Assembly: GCF_030269645.1 (NCBI RefSeq)
Contig: NZ_BSTR01000011.1
Location: forward strand, 62,001-126,000
Source of the DNA: Actinokineospora sp. NBRC 105648
GTDB taxonomy: Bacteria; Actinomycetota; Actinomycetes; Mycobacteriales; Pseudonocardiaceae
Length of the DNA stretch: 64,000 nucleotides
Reading direction: 5' to 3'
Position numbers and translations under genes: made by a program. Shown here one piece after another: positions 34,748 to 42,128 of the stretch. The first letter of the stretch is position 1; each line of letters begins with the position of its first letter. Below the pieces are notes generated by a model, which was not told the origin of the DNA, searched no databases, and saw only the letters and a program-made list of their open reading frames with translations.

Positions 34748-35130
34748 CCTCGCTCCGTTCGCAGGGCGGGCCAGTGTAGGGCAGCCGCGCGGGCCCGCGC
34801 GAGCACCGATTTCGGCCCGACCATCCACAGTGGAATGGGCGAACTCCGGGCCGGGCGGGCGGTAGAGGCTAAGTGCCCATTCGGACGGTCGCCATCGGTG
34901 TTCGCTCAGCGGCACTGATCGTTCGGGCTCCGCGCCCGCGGTTGCCTGACCGCGCGGGACTTCGGGGCCGTGTGGGCACTCCCGGCCGCCGAGGACCGAA
35001 ACCCCGACCCGTTCGGGTGCGGCACGTTGGTCACCCACAGCGAACCTGTCGAGCTGGACTGGCACCGCTTCCCCACACATGGCTGACCCAGACGCGGAGA
35101 CACCCCACCGCGGCGGGGTGTTCTGCTTGC

Positions 35131-35171
35131 CCGGTGCCCGGTGCCCGGTGCCCGGTGCCCGGTGCCCGGTG
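35131..35171 (+). repeat. Heptamer microsatellite (CCGGTGC)n
   Basis: Five exact copies of CCGGTGC followed by the variant CCGGTGA. The period is not a multiple of three and the array is outside genes. Confidence 0.9.
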
Positions 35172-35354
35172 ACTGCTTCTGCCTGCCTGGTGCTGATGGT
35201 GCGCCGTGAGGTGGTCCGAGGCGATGCCGGTGCGCCGGGGTGGAGGTGGTCGAGGCCGTGCTGGCCGCCGCGATGCACCGTTGTGGTGAGAGCCTGGCCG
35301 ACATCGACACCCAGAACGGCGCAGTGGCGCTACACGCTGCCCCGGTGTCTAGTT

Positions 35355-35389
35355 GTGCTCGGTGCTCGGTGCTCGGTGCTCGGTGCTCG
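35355..35389 (+). repeat. Heptamer microsatellite (GTGCTCG)n
   Basis: Five exact copies of GTGCTCG, i.e. TCGGTGC in register with the CCGGTGC array 220 bases upstream from which it differs by one base per unit. Followed by a partial unit GTGCTGT. Confidence 0.9.
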
Positions 35390-35488
35390 GTGCTGTCGGT
35401 CGCTCTGGGCGACTGCTCGGCAGTCGGCTGCGTGGCCAAGCGACGGTGGTTTGGAATCGAGCTGGACCGGCTGACTGCGCCGCGGCGG

Positions 35489-36004
35489 TCAGTGCCTGCG
35501 GTTCTCCGGGCGGTCGGCCAGGCTGTAGAGGATGCGCTGCATGACGTCGTTGTGGTCCTCGGGCAACGGGTCCCGGGCGGCCTCGATGGCGGCGGCGGGC
35601 GAGGGCCTGCGCTGGCGGCGGGGCAGGGGGACCGCGGAGGCGTCCATCCCGCCGGGGAGCGGGAGGCTGGCCCACAGCAGGTAGCGCGCGGCGCCCAGTT
35701 CAGTGACACCCACTCGTGGACCGTCCGGGACGACCGGAACCCGGACCACCCGGGGCGTCTCGATCTCGATGATCAGCTCCACACCGGTGAGCCGGACCCG
35801 GGCGTTGAGCATCCCGGCCGAGCCCTGGTCGACCGCGCCGACCACGGCCTGCGCCAGCTGCCGCGCCACTTCGGCGGCCGCGTCGCGCATCGGGCGCAGC
35901 TTCCACTCGGTCAGGGAGAACCGCACGAACATCTCGGTGCACCCGACTGCTGTGGGCAGGGCGACCAGCTGGAGGTCGTCCATCTGTTCGGTCCGGTTGT
36001 TCAT
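35489..36004 (-). CDS. RsbW-like (HATPase) regulatory protein, degenerate
   Basis: 171 residues, ATG 36004 with GGAAGGACG upstream. The N-terminal part LPTAVGCTEMFVRFSLTEWK ... DAAAEVARQLAQAVVGAV and a beta strand RVRLTGVELIIEIE resemble the histidine-kinase-type ATPase fold of anti-sigma factors, and the R-x-A/F-V-R-F-S-L-x-x-W pattern is typical of actinomycete ATP-binding regulators. The N, G1 and G2 boxes are not convincingly visible, so ATP binding is doubtful. C-terminal 50 residues are Pro/Arg-rich. Monocistronic. Confidence 0.65.
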   Translation of the reverse strand: MNNRTEQMDDLQLVALPTAVGCTEMFVRFSLTEWKLRPMRDAAAEVARQLAQAVVGAVDQGSAGMLNARVRLTGVELIIEIETPRVVRVPVVPDGPRVGVTELGAARYLLWASLPLPGGMDASAVPLPRRQRRPSPAAAIEAARDPLPEDHNDVMQRILYSLADRPENRRH

Positions 36005-36164
36005 GGGTGCGTCCTTCCCGGTGCCCGCGCGTGCGCAGATGGTGCCACGTCGCCTATCGGTAGCGGCACCCCAGGTCTTCCCATTAACTATCCGTGTACG
36101 TCAGCCCGCGAATCGTCACCCACCGCCGCCAGTGCGCTCACCACAATGGTGTACATCTGGTCCC

Positions 36165-37376
36165 GTGCGCGCAGTCGACGACAACGGGACCGAACTCAAC
36201 GCCGAGTTCACCCTCGAATCAGACGGCGACACCATCGCCCTGATCATGGAAAGCAGCGGCGGGAAGAGGTCGGCGGGCAGACCACCCCGCAACCGCGACT
36301 ACAACCGCGCGCTGGAGTTGCTGCTCCGCCGACTCGGCGGGCTCTCGGCGGTGATCACCGCGGCCATGGTCGAGACCAAGCAGACCACGGACCTGTCCGA
36401 GGCCGAGCGCTCCGTGATCGATGCGCCGATGCACCTCACGCCGATGACCGACCCCGAGAAGGCGCGCAAGGACCTGGTCAGGAACCAGGGATTGGTGGGT
36501 AAGAAGTCCTACAAGGCCGGAACGAACACCAAGCGGTTCCGCGCTCGGCTTAAGGTGCCTGGCTATGGTCCGGAGGACACGAGCGCACTCGCAGCCGTCC
36601 TGGTGGGGCGGGAGTCCGGACACCGGCCGGCCGCGCCCGATGCGCACGAGCTGCTGGACCCGCTCGACGGCGAACACATGTCCACGGTGTCCGGCCACCA
36701 CTTCACGTTGCGGGTGCGCAGCGGCACTGCCTGGGTGGTGACCGACGACTTCCCCGCAGGGGAGCCGATCCCGCTCGAGTCGGTGCAGGAAGTACTCGAC
36801 GAGCTGTGGTCTACCGGCTCGATCAAGGTCGACGGACCGGTCGGCACCGCGGGCAGCCTGGTGGGTGCTGTGCTGTTGAGGGTCCCCGAGATCGGGTTCG
36901 AGCCCGTTGCGGGCACAGCCAGCCGGTCCCGCCGGGCTGGTGGGCGCCAAGGGGCCAAGACCTTCGCGGTCGTGGACGGCTGGACCCTGGCCAGGTACCG
37001 CACCGAGCAGAGCGCGTTGCGCAGCCTCCTCATCGGTGGGGTCGAGGTTGCCGACTGCGCGCTGTGCGGACATTCGTTCCCGGTTGGCATGCTGGTGGCC
37101 GCGCACATCAAGAAGCGGTCGGTGTGCACTCCGGAGGAACGCGCGGATCTCAAGAACGTGGCGATGCTGGCCTGTGCCCTGGGGTGCGACCGCCTGTTCG
37201 AGGACGGGCACGTCGCGGTGGGGCCCGACGGCGTGATCCTGGTGGCCGAGCCCACCGGGGTGACCGGCAGGCTGGCCGACTTGCTTGCCGAGCTGCGCGG
37301 AGGCGCCTGCAGCGCTCACCGGCCGAGCACCGAGCAGTACTTCGCGTGGCACCGGGAGAAGTACTTCAAGGGGTGA
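36165..37376 (+). CDS. HNH endonuclease with uncharacterised N-terminal domain (putative restriction enzyme)
   Basis: 403 residues from GTG 36165. Residues 1-135 form a domain with RPPRNRDYNRALELLLRRLG, TDLSEAERSVIDAP and a basic GTNTKRFRARLKVPGY. Residues 165-235 form a second unit. The C-terminal 120 residues carry an HNH nuclease: zinc-type CALCG, AAHIKKRSVCTPEERADLKN and MLACALGCDRLFEDGHVAV in place of the usual ALCxxCHxxFD. The combination suits a modification-dependent or stand-alone restriction enzyme. No methyltransferase gene is adjacent. The nuclease call is firm; the substrate is unknown. Confidence 0.82.
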   Translation: MRAVDDNGTELNAEFTLESDGDTIALIMESSGGKRSAGRPPRNRDYNRALELLLRRLGGLSAVITAAMVETKQTTDLSEAERSVIDAPMHLTPMTDPEKARKDLVRNQGLVGKKSYKAGTNTKRFRARLKVPGYGPEDTSALAAVLVGRESGHRPAAPDAHELLDPLDGEHMSTVSGHHFTLRVRSGTAWVVTDDFPAGEPIPLESVQEVLDELWSTGSIKVDGPVGTAGSLVGAVLLRVPEIGFEPVAGTASRSRRAGGRQGAKTFAVVDGWTLARYRTEQSALRSLLIGGVEVADCALCGHSFPVGMLVAAHIKKRSVCTPEERADLKNVAMLACALGCDRLFEDGHVAVGPDGVILVAEPTGVTGRLADLLAELRGGACSAHRPSTEQYFAWHREKYFKG

Positions 37377-37383
37377 AGCACCA

Positions 37384-37414
37384 GGGCTCCCGCACTCGGT
37401 GAGTGCGGGAGCCC
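37384..37414. terminator. Bidirectional terminator between HNH gene and chitinase
   Basis: Perfect 13-bp stem GGGCTCCCGCACT with a 5-base CGGTG loop between the convergent stops at 37376 and 37433. Confidence 0.75.
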
Positions 37415-37432
37415 GGTGTCAGTGCGGGACTG

Positions 37433-39688
37433 CTACTTGAGGCCGCCGTCGACGGCTGTCATGAGGGTGCCGGGGTCGCCGGACATCTCCCAGGCCATGA
37501 CGCCGAGTAGGCGCTTGCTCTTGACCCACGGCAGCTTCTGCTGGATGGACCAGGTGTCGTCGAAGGTCCACCACTGGCCGTTGTTGCCCGTGTAGCAGGA
37601 GGTGGCGACCGCGGCCGTGTCGTGGACGACGGTGCAGTTCGGGACGCTGGCCAGCAGGTTCGCGTAGCCCCTGGTGCCCGCCTCCTCGGCGAACTGGCCT
37701 GGAGCCGCTCCGGTGGCCGACTGCCACTCGCCCTTCTTGCCGCCGTCGGCGACGCCCTGCCAGCCGCGGCCGTAGAACGCCAGGCCCAGGGTCAGCTTCC
37801 TGGGGTTGGCGCCCTTGTCGGTGTAGGCCTTGATGGCCGCCTCCGCGCTGAACTTGGTGTTGTAGGGGTCGTCGGCGTCGGCGTAGAGGTTGCCCTGGTG
37901 GCCGGTGCGGTTGGGCTCCCAGGAGTTGTCGCTGCCCGAGCCGTGGAAGTCGTAGCCCTGCACGTTGGCCACGTCCAGGTAGTCGAAGATCTTCGGCACG
38001 TCCCAGCCCTGCGCCACCTTGGCCGGGTCGGCCGGGGTGAACGCCTGGATCTCGTAGCGCTTGCCGCTGGTCTTGCTGTAGTCGTCGAGCTGGGTGCGGA
38101 ACTCCTTGAGCAGGGCGGTCAGGTTGTCCTTGTCGTTGACCGACCAGTGGTTGCCCGCGTGGCCGTCACCGCTGCCCGGCCACTCCCAGTCGATGTCGAT
38201 GCCGTCGAACAGGCCCGCCGCGGTGCCGGGGCCGCCCGCGCCGCCGTAGGACTTGATGTTGCCCTTGATCCAGGTGTCCACACAGGACGAGACGAACTTC
38301 TTCCTGGAGGCGTCCGTGGCGGCCACGTCGGAGAAGTACTTCGAGTACGTCCAGCCGCCCAGGGAGACCAGGACCTTGAGGTTCGGGTACTTGACCTTGA
38401 GCTTCTTGAGCTGGTTGAAGTTGCCGCGCAGGGTCTCCCAGCCGGTGTCGCCGACGCCGTCGACCGACTGCGCCGCGGAGAACGGCCGCGAGTAGTCCGC
38501 CTCGGAGTCGCCCGAGCCGTCACCCTGGTTGGGGTCCTGCGGGTTGGCGGTGGTGCTCTTGGTGACCCCGGACAGGCAGGTCAGGTTCACCGGGTCGATG
38601 TTCTGGAAGGCGTAGAGCAGGTGCGTCAGCTTCGCCGCGGCCCCGGTGGTGACCAGGTTCTTGACGAAGTACTGGCGGCCGTAGATGCCCCACTGCACGA
38701 AGTAGCCGATCCGCGCGTAGCCGTCGACGATGTCCTTGGTGGTCACCGAGACCGCGCCGCTCTGCGCGGAGGCGTTGTCGAAGCCGTCGCGCGCGCGGAC
38801 GGTGAAGCTGTACGAAGTGGACGGTGCGAGACCGCTGACCTTCGCCGTGGTGCCGGTGACCGTGGTCGCGGCCGCGCCGTTGGTGAACACGTCGTAGGCG
38901 ACCACGCCGGTGTTGTCGGTGGAGGCGTTCCAGGCGAGCGTGACGCTGCCCGCGTCGCTCGCCGTCGAGCGCAGGTTGCCGGGGACAGTCGGCGCCTGCG
39001 TGTCGTCGGACGGGTTGTTCGTGGTCACCGACAGCGGCGCGCTCGCCGCCGAGGGCAGACCGTTGGTGTCCTTGGCCTTCACGGTGAACGCGTAGGCGGT
39101 GTTGGGCGTCAGGCCCGAGATGCTCGCCGTGGTGTCGGTGACCGTGGTGGACAGGGCTCCGTCACGGTAGACCTCGTAGCTCGCGACCGGCAGGGACCCC
39201 GCGGTCGAGGCGTTCCAGGCGAGGGTCACGGTCTTGGTGGTCTTGACCGTGGCGCGCAGGTTCGCCGGCGCCGCGGGCGGGGTGTCCGGCGAGCCGTCGC
39301 AGTTGCCGTTGTCGACCCGGCACTGGGTCGGGGTGGCGGCGGCGCTGAGCCGGAAGGACGGGCTGTAGGGGTAGGTCGAGCGCCCCGGCTGCAGGGTGTT
39401 GATGTAGTACGCGGGGGTCAGGGTCACCCGGGTGCCTGCCTGGGAGACCGTGGCGTTGGCGTTCGCGGTGGCGGTGACACCGGCGGGGAGCTCGAAGTTG
39501 ATCGCCCAACCGGTGACCGCGGTGCTCCCGCTGTTGGTGACGGTGTACTCGCCGGAGGTGCCGGTCAGGGTGAGGGTCGCGCGGAGTGCGCCCGCCGCCG
39601 AGGCCGGTGAACCGAGGGAGATCGTTGCGGTGACGGCCAGCAGGGCGGTCGCGGCCGCGGTGGACAAACGACGAAGGGTGCGTCTCAT
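37433..39688 (-). CDS. Secreted GH18 chitinase with CBM2-like and two FN3 domains
   Basis: 751 residues. Signal peptide (MRRTLRRLSTAAATALLAVT, cleavage after ASA), then a cellulose/chitin-binding CBM2-like domain (about 33-130), FN3 domains at about 140-230 and 238-325, and a GH18 barrel from about 330. The catalytic DxxDxDxE is FDGIDIDWEWPG with the general acid Glu; KVLVSLGGWTYSKYF and VMAWEMSGD complete the barrel signatures. It cleaves beta-1,4-GlcNAc bonds. GGAG precedes the ATG. Two DasR-type boxes lie 41 and 81 bases upstream, so N-acetylglucosamine-responsive repression is expected. Confidence 0.97.
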   Translation of the reverse strand: MRRTLRRLSTAAATALLAVTATISLGSPASAAGALRATLTLTGTSGEYTVTNSGSTAVTGWAINFELPAGVTATANANATVSQAGTRVTLTPAYYINTLQPGRSTYPYSPSFRLSAAATPTQCRVDNGNCDGSPDTPPAAPANLRATVKTTKTVTLAWNASTAGSLPVASYEVYRDGALSTTVTDTTASISGLTPNTAYAFTVKAKDTNGLPSAASAPLSVTTNNPSDDTQAPTVPGNLRSTASDAGSVTLAWNASTDNTGVVAYDVFTNGAAATTVTGTTAKVSGLAPSTSYSFTVRARDGFDNASAQSGAVSVTTKDIVDGYARIGYFVQWGIYGRQYFVKNLVTTGAAAKLTHLLYAFQNIDPVNLTCLSGVTKSTTANPQDPNQGDGSGDSEADYSRPFSAAQSVDGVGDTGWETLRGNFNQLKKLKVKYPNLKVLVSLGGWTYSKYFSDVAATDASRKKFVSSCVDTWIKGNIKSYGGAGGPGTAAGLFDGIDIDWEWPGSGDGHAGNHWSVNDKDNLTALLKEFRTQLDDYSKTSGKRYEIQAFTPADPAKVAQGWDVPKIFDYLDVANVQGYDFHGSGSDNSWEPNRTGHQGNLYADADDPYNTKFSAEAAIKAYTDKGANPRKLTLGLAFYGRGWQGVADGGKKGEWQSATGAAPGQFAEEAGTRGYANLLASVPNCTVVHDTAAVATSCYTGNNGQWWTFDDTWSIQQKLPWVKSKRLLGVMAWEMSGDPGTLMTAVDGGLK

Positions 39689-39728
39689 GGCGGTGGCTCC
39701 AGGGGATGAAGCGGAGATATGCCGAGTG

Positions 39729-39740
39729 TGGTCTAGACCA
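39729..39740. promoter_or_regulatory. DasR-type operator (dre), proximal
   Basis: TGGTCTAGACCA, the perfect core of the actinomycete chitinase direct-repeat/DasR consensus, 41 bases upstream of the chitinase ATG. Confidence 0.85.
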
Positions 39741-39768
39741 CAACCGAACCTAGCGGCTCGATCCGGTT

Positions 39769-39780
39769 AGGTCTAGACCA
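39769..39780. promoter_or_regulatory. DasR-type operator (dre), distal
   Basis: AGGTCTAGACCA, one mismatch from the proximal box and 40 bases from it (about four helical turns), so the two boxes bracket the chitinase promoter. Confidence 0.8.
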
Positions 39781-39870
39781 ATGCACCCCCTGGAAATCAC
39801 CAGTTGGCCACTCTCCAGCCCAGTTCGGCCACCTTTCTTGACTGTTTCTTTGCCTTTGTCGGACATTTGT

Positions 39871-40248
39871 CTAACTGGTCGAGCCATTCGTCCGCACACT
39901 CGGGCACACCGCGCACGCGGCAGGCCCCTGCTGCGCCCACCACCGGCACGTCTCCCGGATGCCGCACTCGGGCAACGCCCCACCCACCGCCACGAAGTCC
40001 TCGTGCGCGGCATCCACCGCCCGGCACGCCCCGTCCCAGAACACACACCCGGACTCCACACACGGCGCCGCGAACCGATACCGGCTCTCCAACGGCCCAC
40101 CACCACGCGCCGCCAACCGCGCCTGGAACTCCGGCGTCACCCTCGGCCCATTCGGCGTGTAGACGACGCGACCACCCGGCCCGAGAATGCCCAGGAGGGT
40201 CGCCCCGGGCCCCGCCTGACTGCTCGGACAGGTGTGCCGCTCGCTCAC
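39871..40248 (-). CDS. Cys-rich hypothetical protein
   Basis: 125 residues from GTG 40248. Nine or so Cys are grouped as CVESGCVFWDGAC and CGIRETCRWWAQQG followed by CAVC, a spacing that could bind Zn or an Fe-S cluster. The N-terminal half (GATLLGILGPGGRVVYTPNG) is neutral. No signal peptide, so a cytosolic metal site is more likely than disulfides. I do not recognise the family. Coupled to the upstream small gene by a GTGA overlap. Confidence 0.72.
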   Translation of the reverse strand: MSERHTCPSSQAGPGATLLGILGPGGRVVYTPNGPRVTPEFQARLAARGGGPLESRYRFAAPCVESGCVFWDGACRAVDAAHEDFVAVGGALPECGIRETCRWWAQQGPAACAVCPSVRTNGSTS

Positions 40249-40496
40249 GGCTGCCTGCCGATGAAACCCTCCACCTGCTCGGCCAACTCGTGCGCCCGGG
40301 GCCCCGCCAGCAGGTACTTGCCGATCAACTCCCACTTCCGCAACTGCCGCCCGCCGAACTCGAAGTACGGCAGGTCGCGGGCCAGCACCTTCTCCACCGC
40401 CCCAGACCCGGCCTCGGCCACCGCCTGCGCGATAGCCGAACGCTGGGCATCGGTCAGGTCGACGCCGTCCACCACGAATTTGAACTCGGTAGCCAT
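40245..40496 (-). CDS. Small hypothetical protein paired with the Cys-rich protein
   Basis: 83 residues, MATEFKFVVDGVDLTDAQRS start, GAGAGGAG eight bases upstream. It has the appearance of a small helical protein (AIAQAVAEAGSGAVEKVLAR, ELAEQVEGFIGRQP). No recognised domain. Its tight coupling to a Cys-rich partner suggests the two work together. A precursor-peptide role was considered but nothing such as a processing motif supports it. Confidence 0.72.
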   Translation of the reverse strand: MATEFKFVVDGVDLTDAQRSAIAQAVAEAGSGAVEKVLARDLPYFEFGGRQLRKWELIGKYLLAGPRAHELAEQVEGFIGRQP

Positions 40497-41094
40497 CCCC
40501 GAACTCCTCTCGTTGTCGTGTGGCCGGTCAGTCGCCGCCAAGCCCACGATCGTGATGCGCCAATCCACAGAACTGCCCTTTGGTGCAGCAGAACCCGCCC
40601 CGCCCCCACCTCACGCCACACCAACTCTCACTCCCACCCCACCCACCCCTAACCACCCCGCCCCCATTCCCACCAGGCCCGCCCCCACCAGAACCCCTCC
40701 ACCCCCCACCAAGCCGCAGCGGATAGGCCGCCCCCGCTGGTACCGCCGGCCCCGCTACGGATGCTCGATCTAGTGGACTCGCTTCGTGTGGGGGGAGAGC
40801 ACCGCTAAACTCGCCGTGTGGTGGGAATGCCCTTCACCCGCCCTTTTTTCACCACCGCGGTGCTCTAGGGGCCCCACACGAAGCGAGTTCACTAGATCGA
40901 GCCCGCTCGAAACCCGGGCAACGAAGACGGCAACCCCCGACGCAGCAAGCACGCACGCGACCAAGCAAGCGAGCACGCACGCGAGCACGCACACAAGCAA
41001 GCAGCGAGCACCACACGACCAGGTTTTGTCACCTGCCCCCAGCCCCCCGGCCCAGTACGGTTTCCTGGTACGTCGAGACCAGGGGAGAACGACC
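40497..41094. other. Intergenic region with C-rich stretch and palindromic repeat copy 1
   Basis: About 600 bases between divergent genes. 40,590-40,712 is almost free of G on the plus strand. Next come the repeat boxes and the palindromic element (annotated separately), then an ACGCACG/AAGCAAG-rich simple stretch (40,945-41,010). Promoters of both flanking genes must lie here but were not identified. Confidence 0.6.
40763..40902 (+). repeat. 140-bp palindromic element, copy 1
   Basis: Outer arms of 31 bp (left starts GCTCGATCTAGTGGACTCGC; one mismatch to the right arm) and an inner 10-bp pair AGAGCACCGC/GCGGTGCTCT around a ~50-base centre that contains GGTGG...CCACC and a CCCTTTTTTC tract. 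Near-identical copies are at 52344-52482 and 56353-56492. Conserved side boxes: CCGCAGCGGATAGGC (about 40714-40728) and GGGCAACGAAGACGGCAAC (40916-40934). Confidence 0.93.
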
Positions 41095-41850
41095 ATGACG
41101 GACAGCGAGATCGAGCTGCCCCCCTACCTGGGTGTGCTCGTGGTGGACACCGAGCGGTACGGCTCCAACCAGGACCAGGGGCAGCAGTACCTGGCCGAGG
41201 CCGTGCCCGACGTCCTCGAGGTGGCCTTCGGGCGGGCAGGCCTGTCGTCGGTGTGGCAGGAGCGCCAGTACGACCAGAACACCGGCGATGGGGTCGGGTT
41301 CGGGTTCGACCCCCGGCACCTGCCCGCCGTCATCGGCAGGTTGCTGCCGCGGCTGCAGGAGGTGCTGGCCGAGAAGGACGTCCGGATGCGCGAGCGCAGC
41401 CGGGGTCTGCGCCTGCGGCTGCGGGCGGCGCTGCACGTCGGCCCGGTCCTGATGCCCGGTGGCGGCCGCGCCCTGGTCACCGCGCACCGCCTGGTCGACA
41501 CGCCACCCCTGCGCGACGCGCTCACCCGGTCGGACAAGGACCGCACGTTCCTGGCGGTGCTGCTGTCCGACCGCGTCTACGACGACGTGGTCGCCGCGGG
41601 CTACGTCTCGGTGTCGACCGCGCCGGTGCCGGTGCGGGCGAAGGAGTACGAGGGCACCGCCCACCTCTACGTCCCGGTCCCGACCGGTGACCTCCTCGGC
41701 CACGGCCTGGCCACCCCCGCGGAGGAGGCCCGCCTGCGCGCCACCCCGCCGCCCGCGGCCGCCGCGGTGCACAACGTCATGACCGGCCTGAACACCGGCA
41801 CCGCGATCCAGGTCGGCCACCTGCACGGCGGTTTGCACAACAACTCCTGA
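41095..41850 (+). CDS. Nucleotidyl-cyclase-fold protein with C-terminal HGG tag
   Basis: 251 residues; AGGGGAGA precedes ATG 41095. GVLVVDTERYGSNQDQGQQY, then QNTGDGVGFGFDPRHLPAVI and LRLRLRAALHVGPVLM follow the class III cyclase palm pattern (strand with Asp, then xGDG strand, then ALHxG), with ALVTAHRLVDTPPLRDAL like the cyclase Asn/Arg helix. The second Asp and the purine-specifying residues could not be confirmed, so activity is open. The chain ends TAIQVGHLHGGLHNNS, resembling the tag in the STAND NTPase at 12305. Such stand-alone domains often associate with signalling or conflict systems. Confidence 0.75.
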   Translation: MTDSEIELPPYLGVLVVDTERYGSNQDQGQQYLAEAVPDVLEVAFGRAGLSSVWQERQYDQNTGDGVGFGFDPRHLPAVIGRLLPRLQEVLAEKDVRMRERSRGLRLRLRAALHVGPVLMPGGGRALVTAHRLVDTPPLRDALTRSDKDRTFLAVLLSDRVYDDVVAAGYVSVSTAPVPVRAKEYEGTAHLYVPVPTGDLLGHGLATPAEEARLRATPPPAAAAVHNVMTGLNTGTAIQVGHLHGGLHNNS

Positions 41851-42128
41851 CCGGGCGGCGGCCGACTCGCCGGGACCGGTGACACCACGTGGTCGAGTGG
41901 TCTCCGTCCGGCGCGGCCGTTGACCGATTTGCTCCACTGTGGACGATTTTCGGTGACCCCCGAACCGGCGGCCCCGACAAGCGGAAATTCCCCTCCCTGC
42001 AACGGTGTTCGTCGTCCGTACCGCTGTTCGGCCGAACGTTGTGGAGGTGCGAAACGTCCGCATCCGCGCAGCGATGTAGGTGTCGCCGGCGTGGTCGGCC
42101 TTGTCGAACTTTTGGTCGAGGACGGTTC

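Larger units (their letters stand above)
34748..35488. other. Gene-free stretch with two heptamer arrays
   Basis: About 740 bases upstream of the LacI gene and downstream of the RsbW-like gene. No supported ORF. It holds a near-palindrome CACCCCACCGCGGCGGGGTG at 35101-35120 and the two heptanucleotide arrays listed separately. Confidence 0.6.

Noticed and set aside
35131-35389. Heptamer arrays as a CRISPR or iteron origin
   Set aside because: Units are contiguous without spacers and only 7 bp; no Rep or Cas gene nearby.
40763-40902. Palindromic element as an ordinary Rho-independent terminator
   Set aside because: Two of three copies lie between divergent genes, and the sequence, not just the fold, is conserved together with side boxes.
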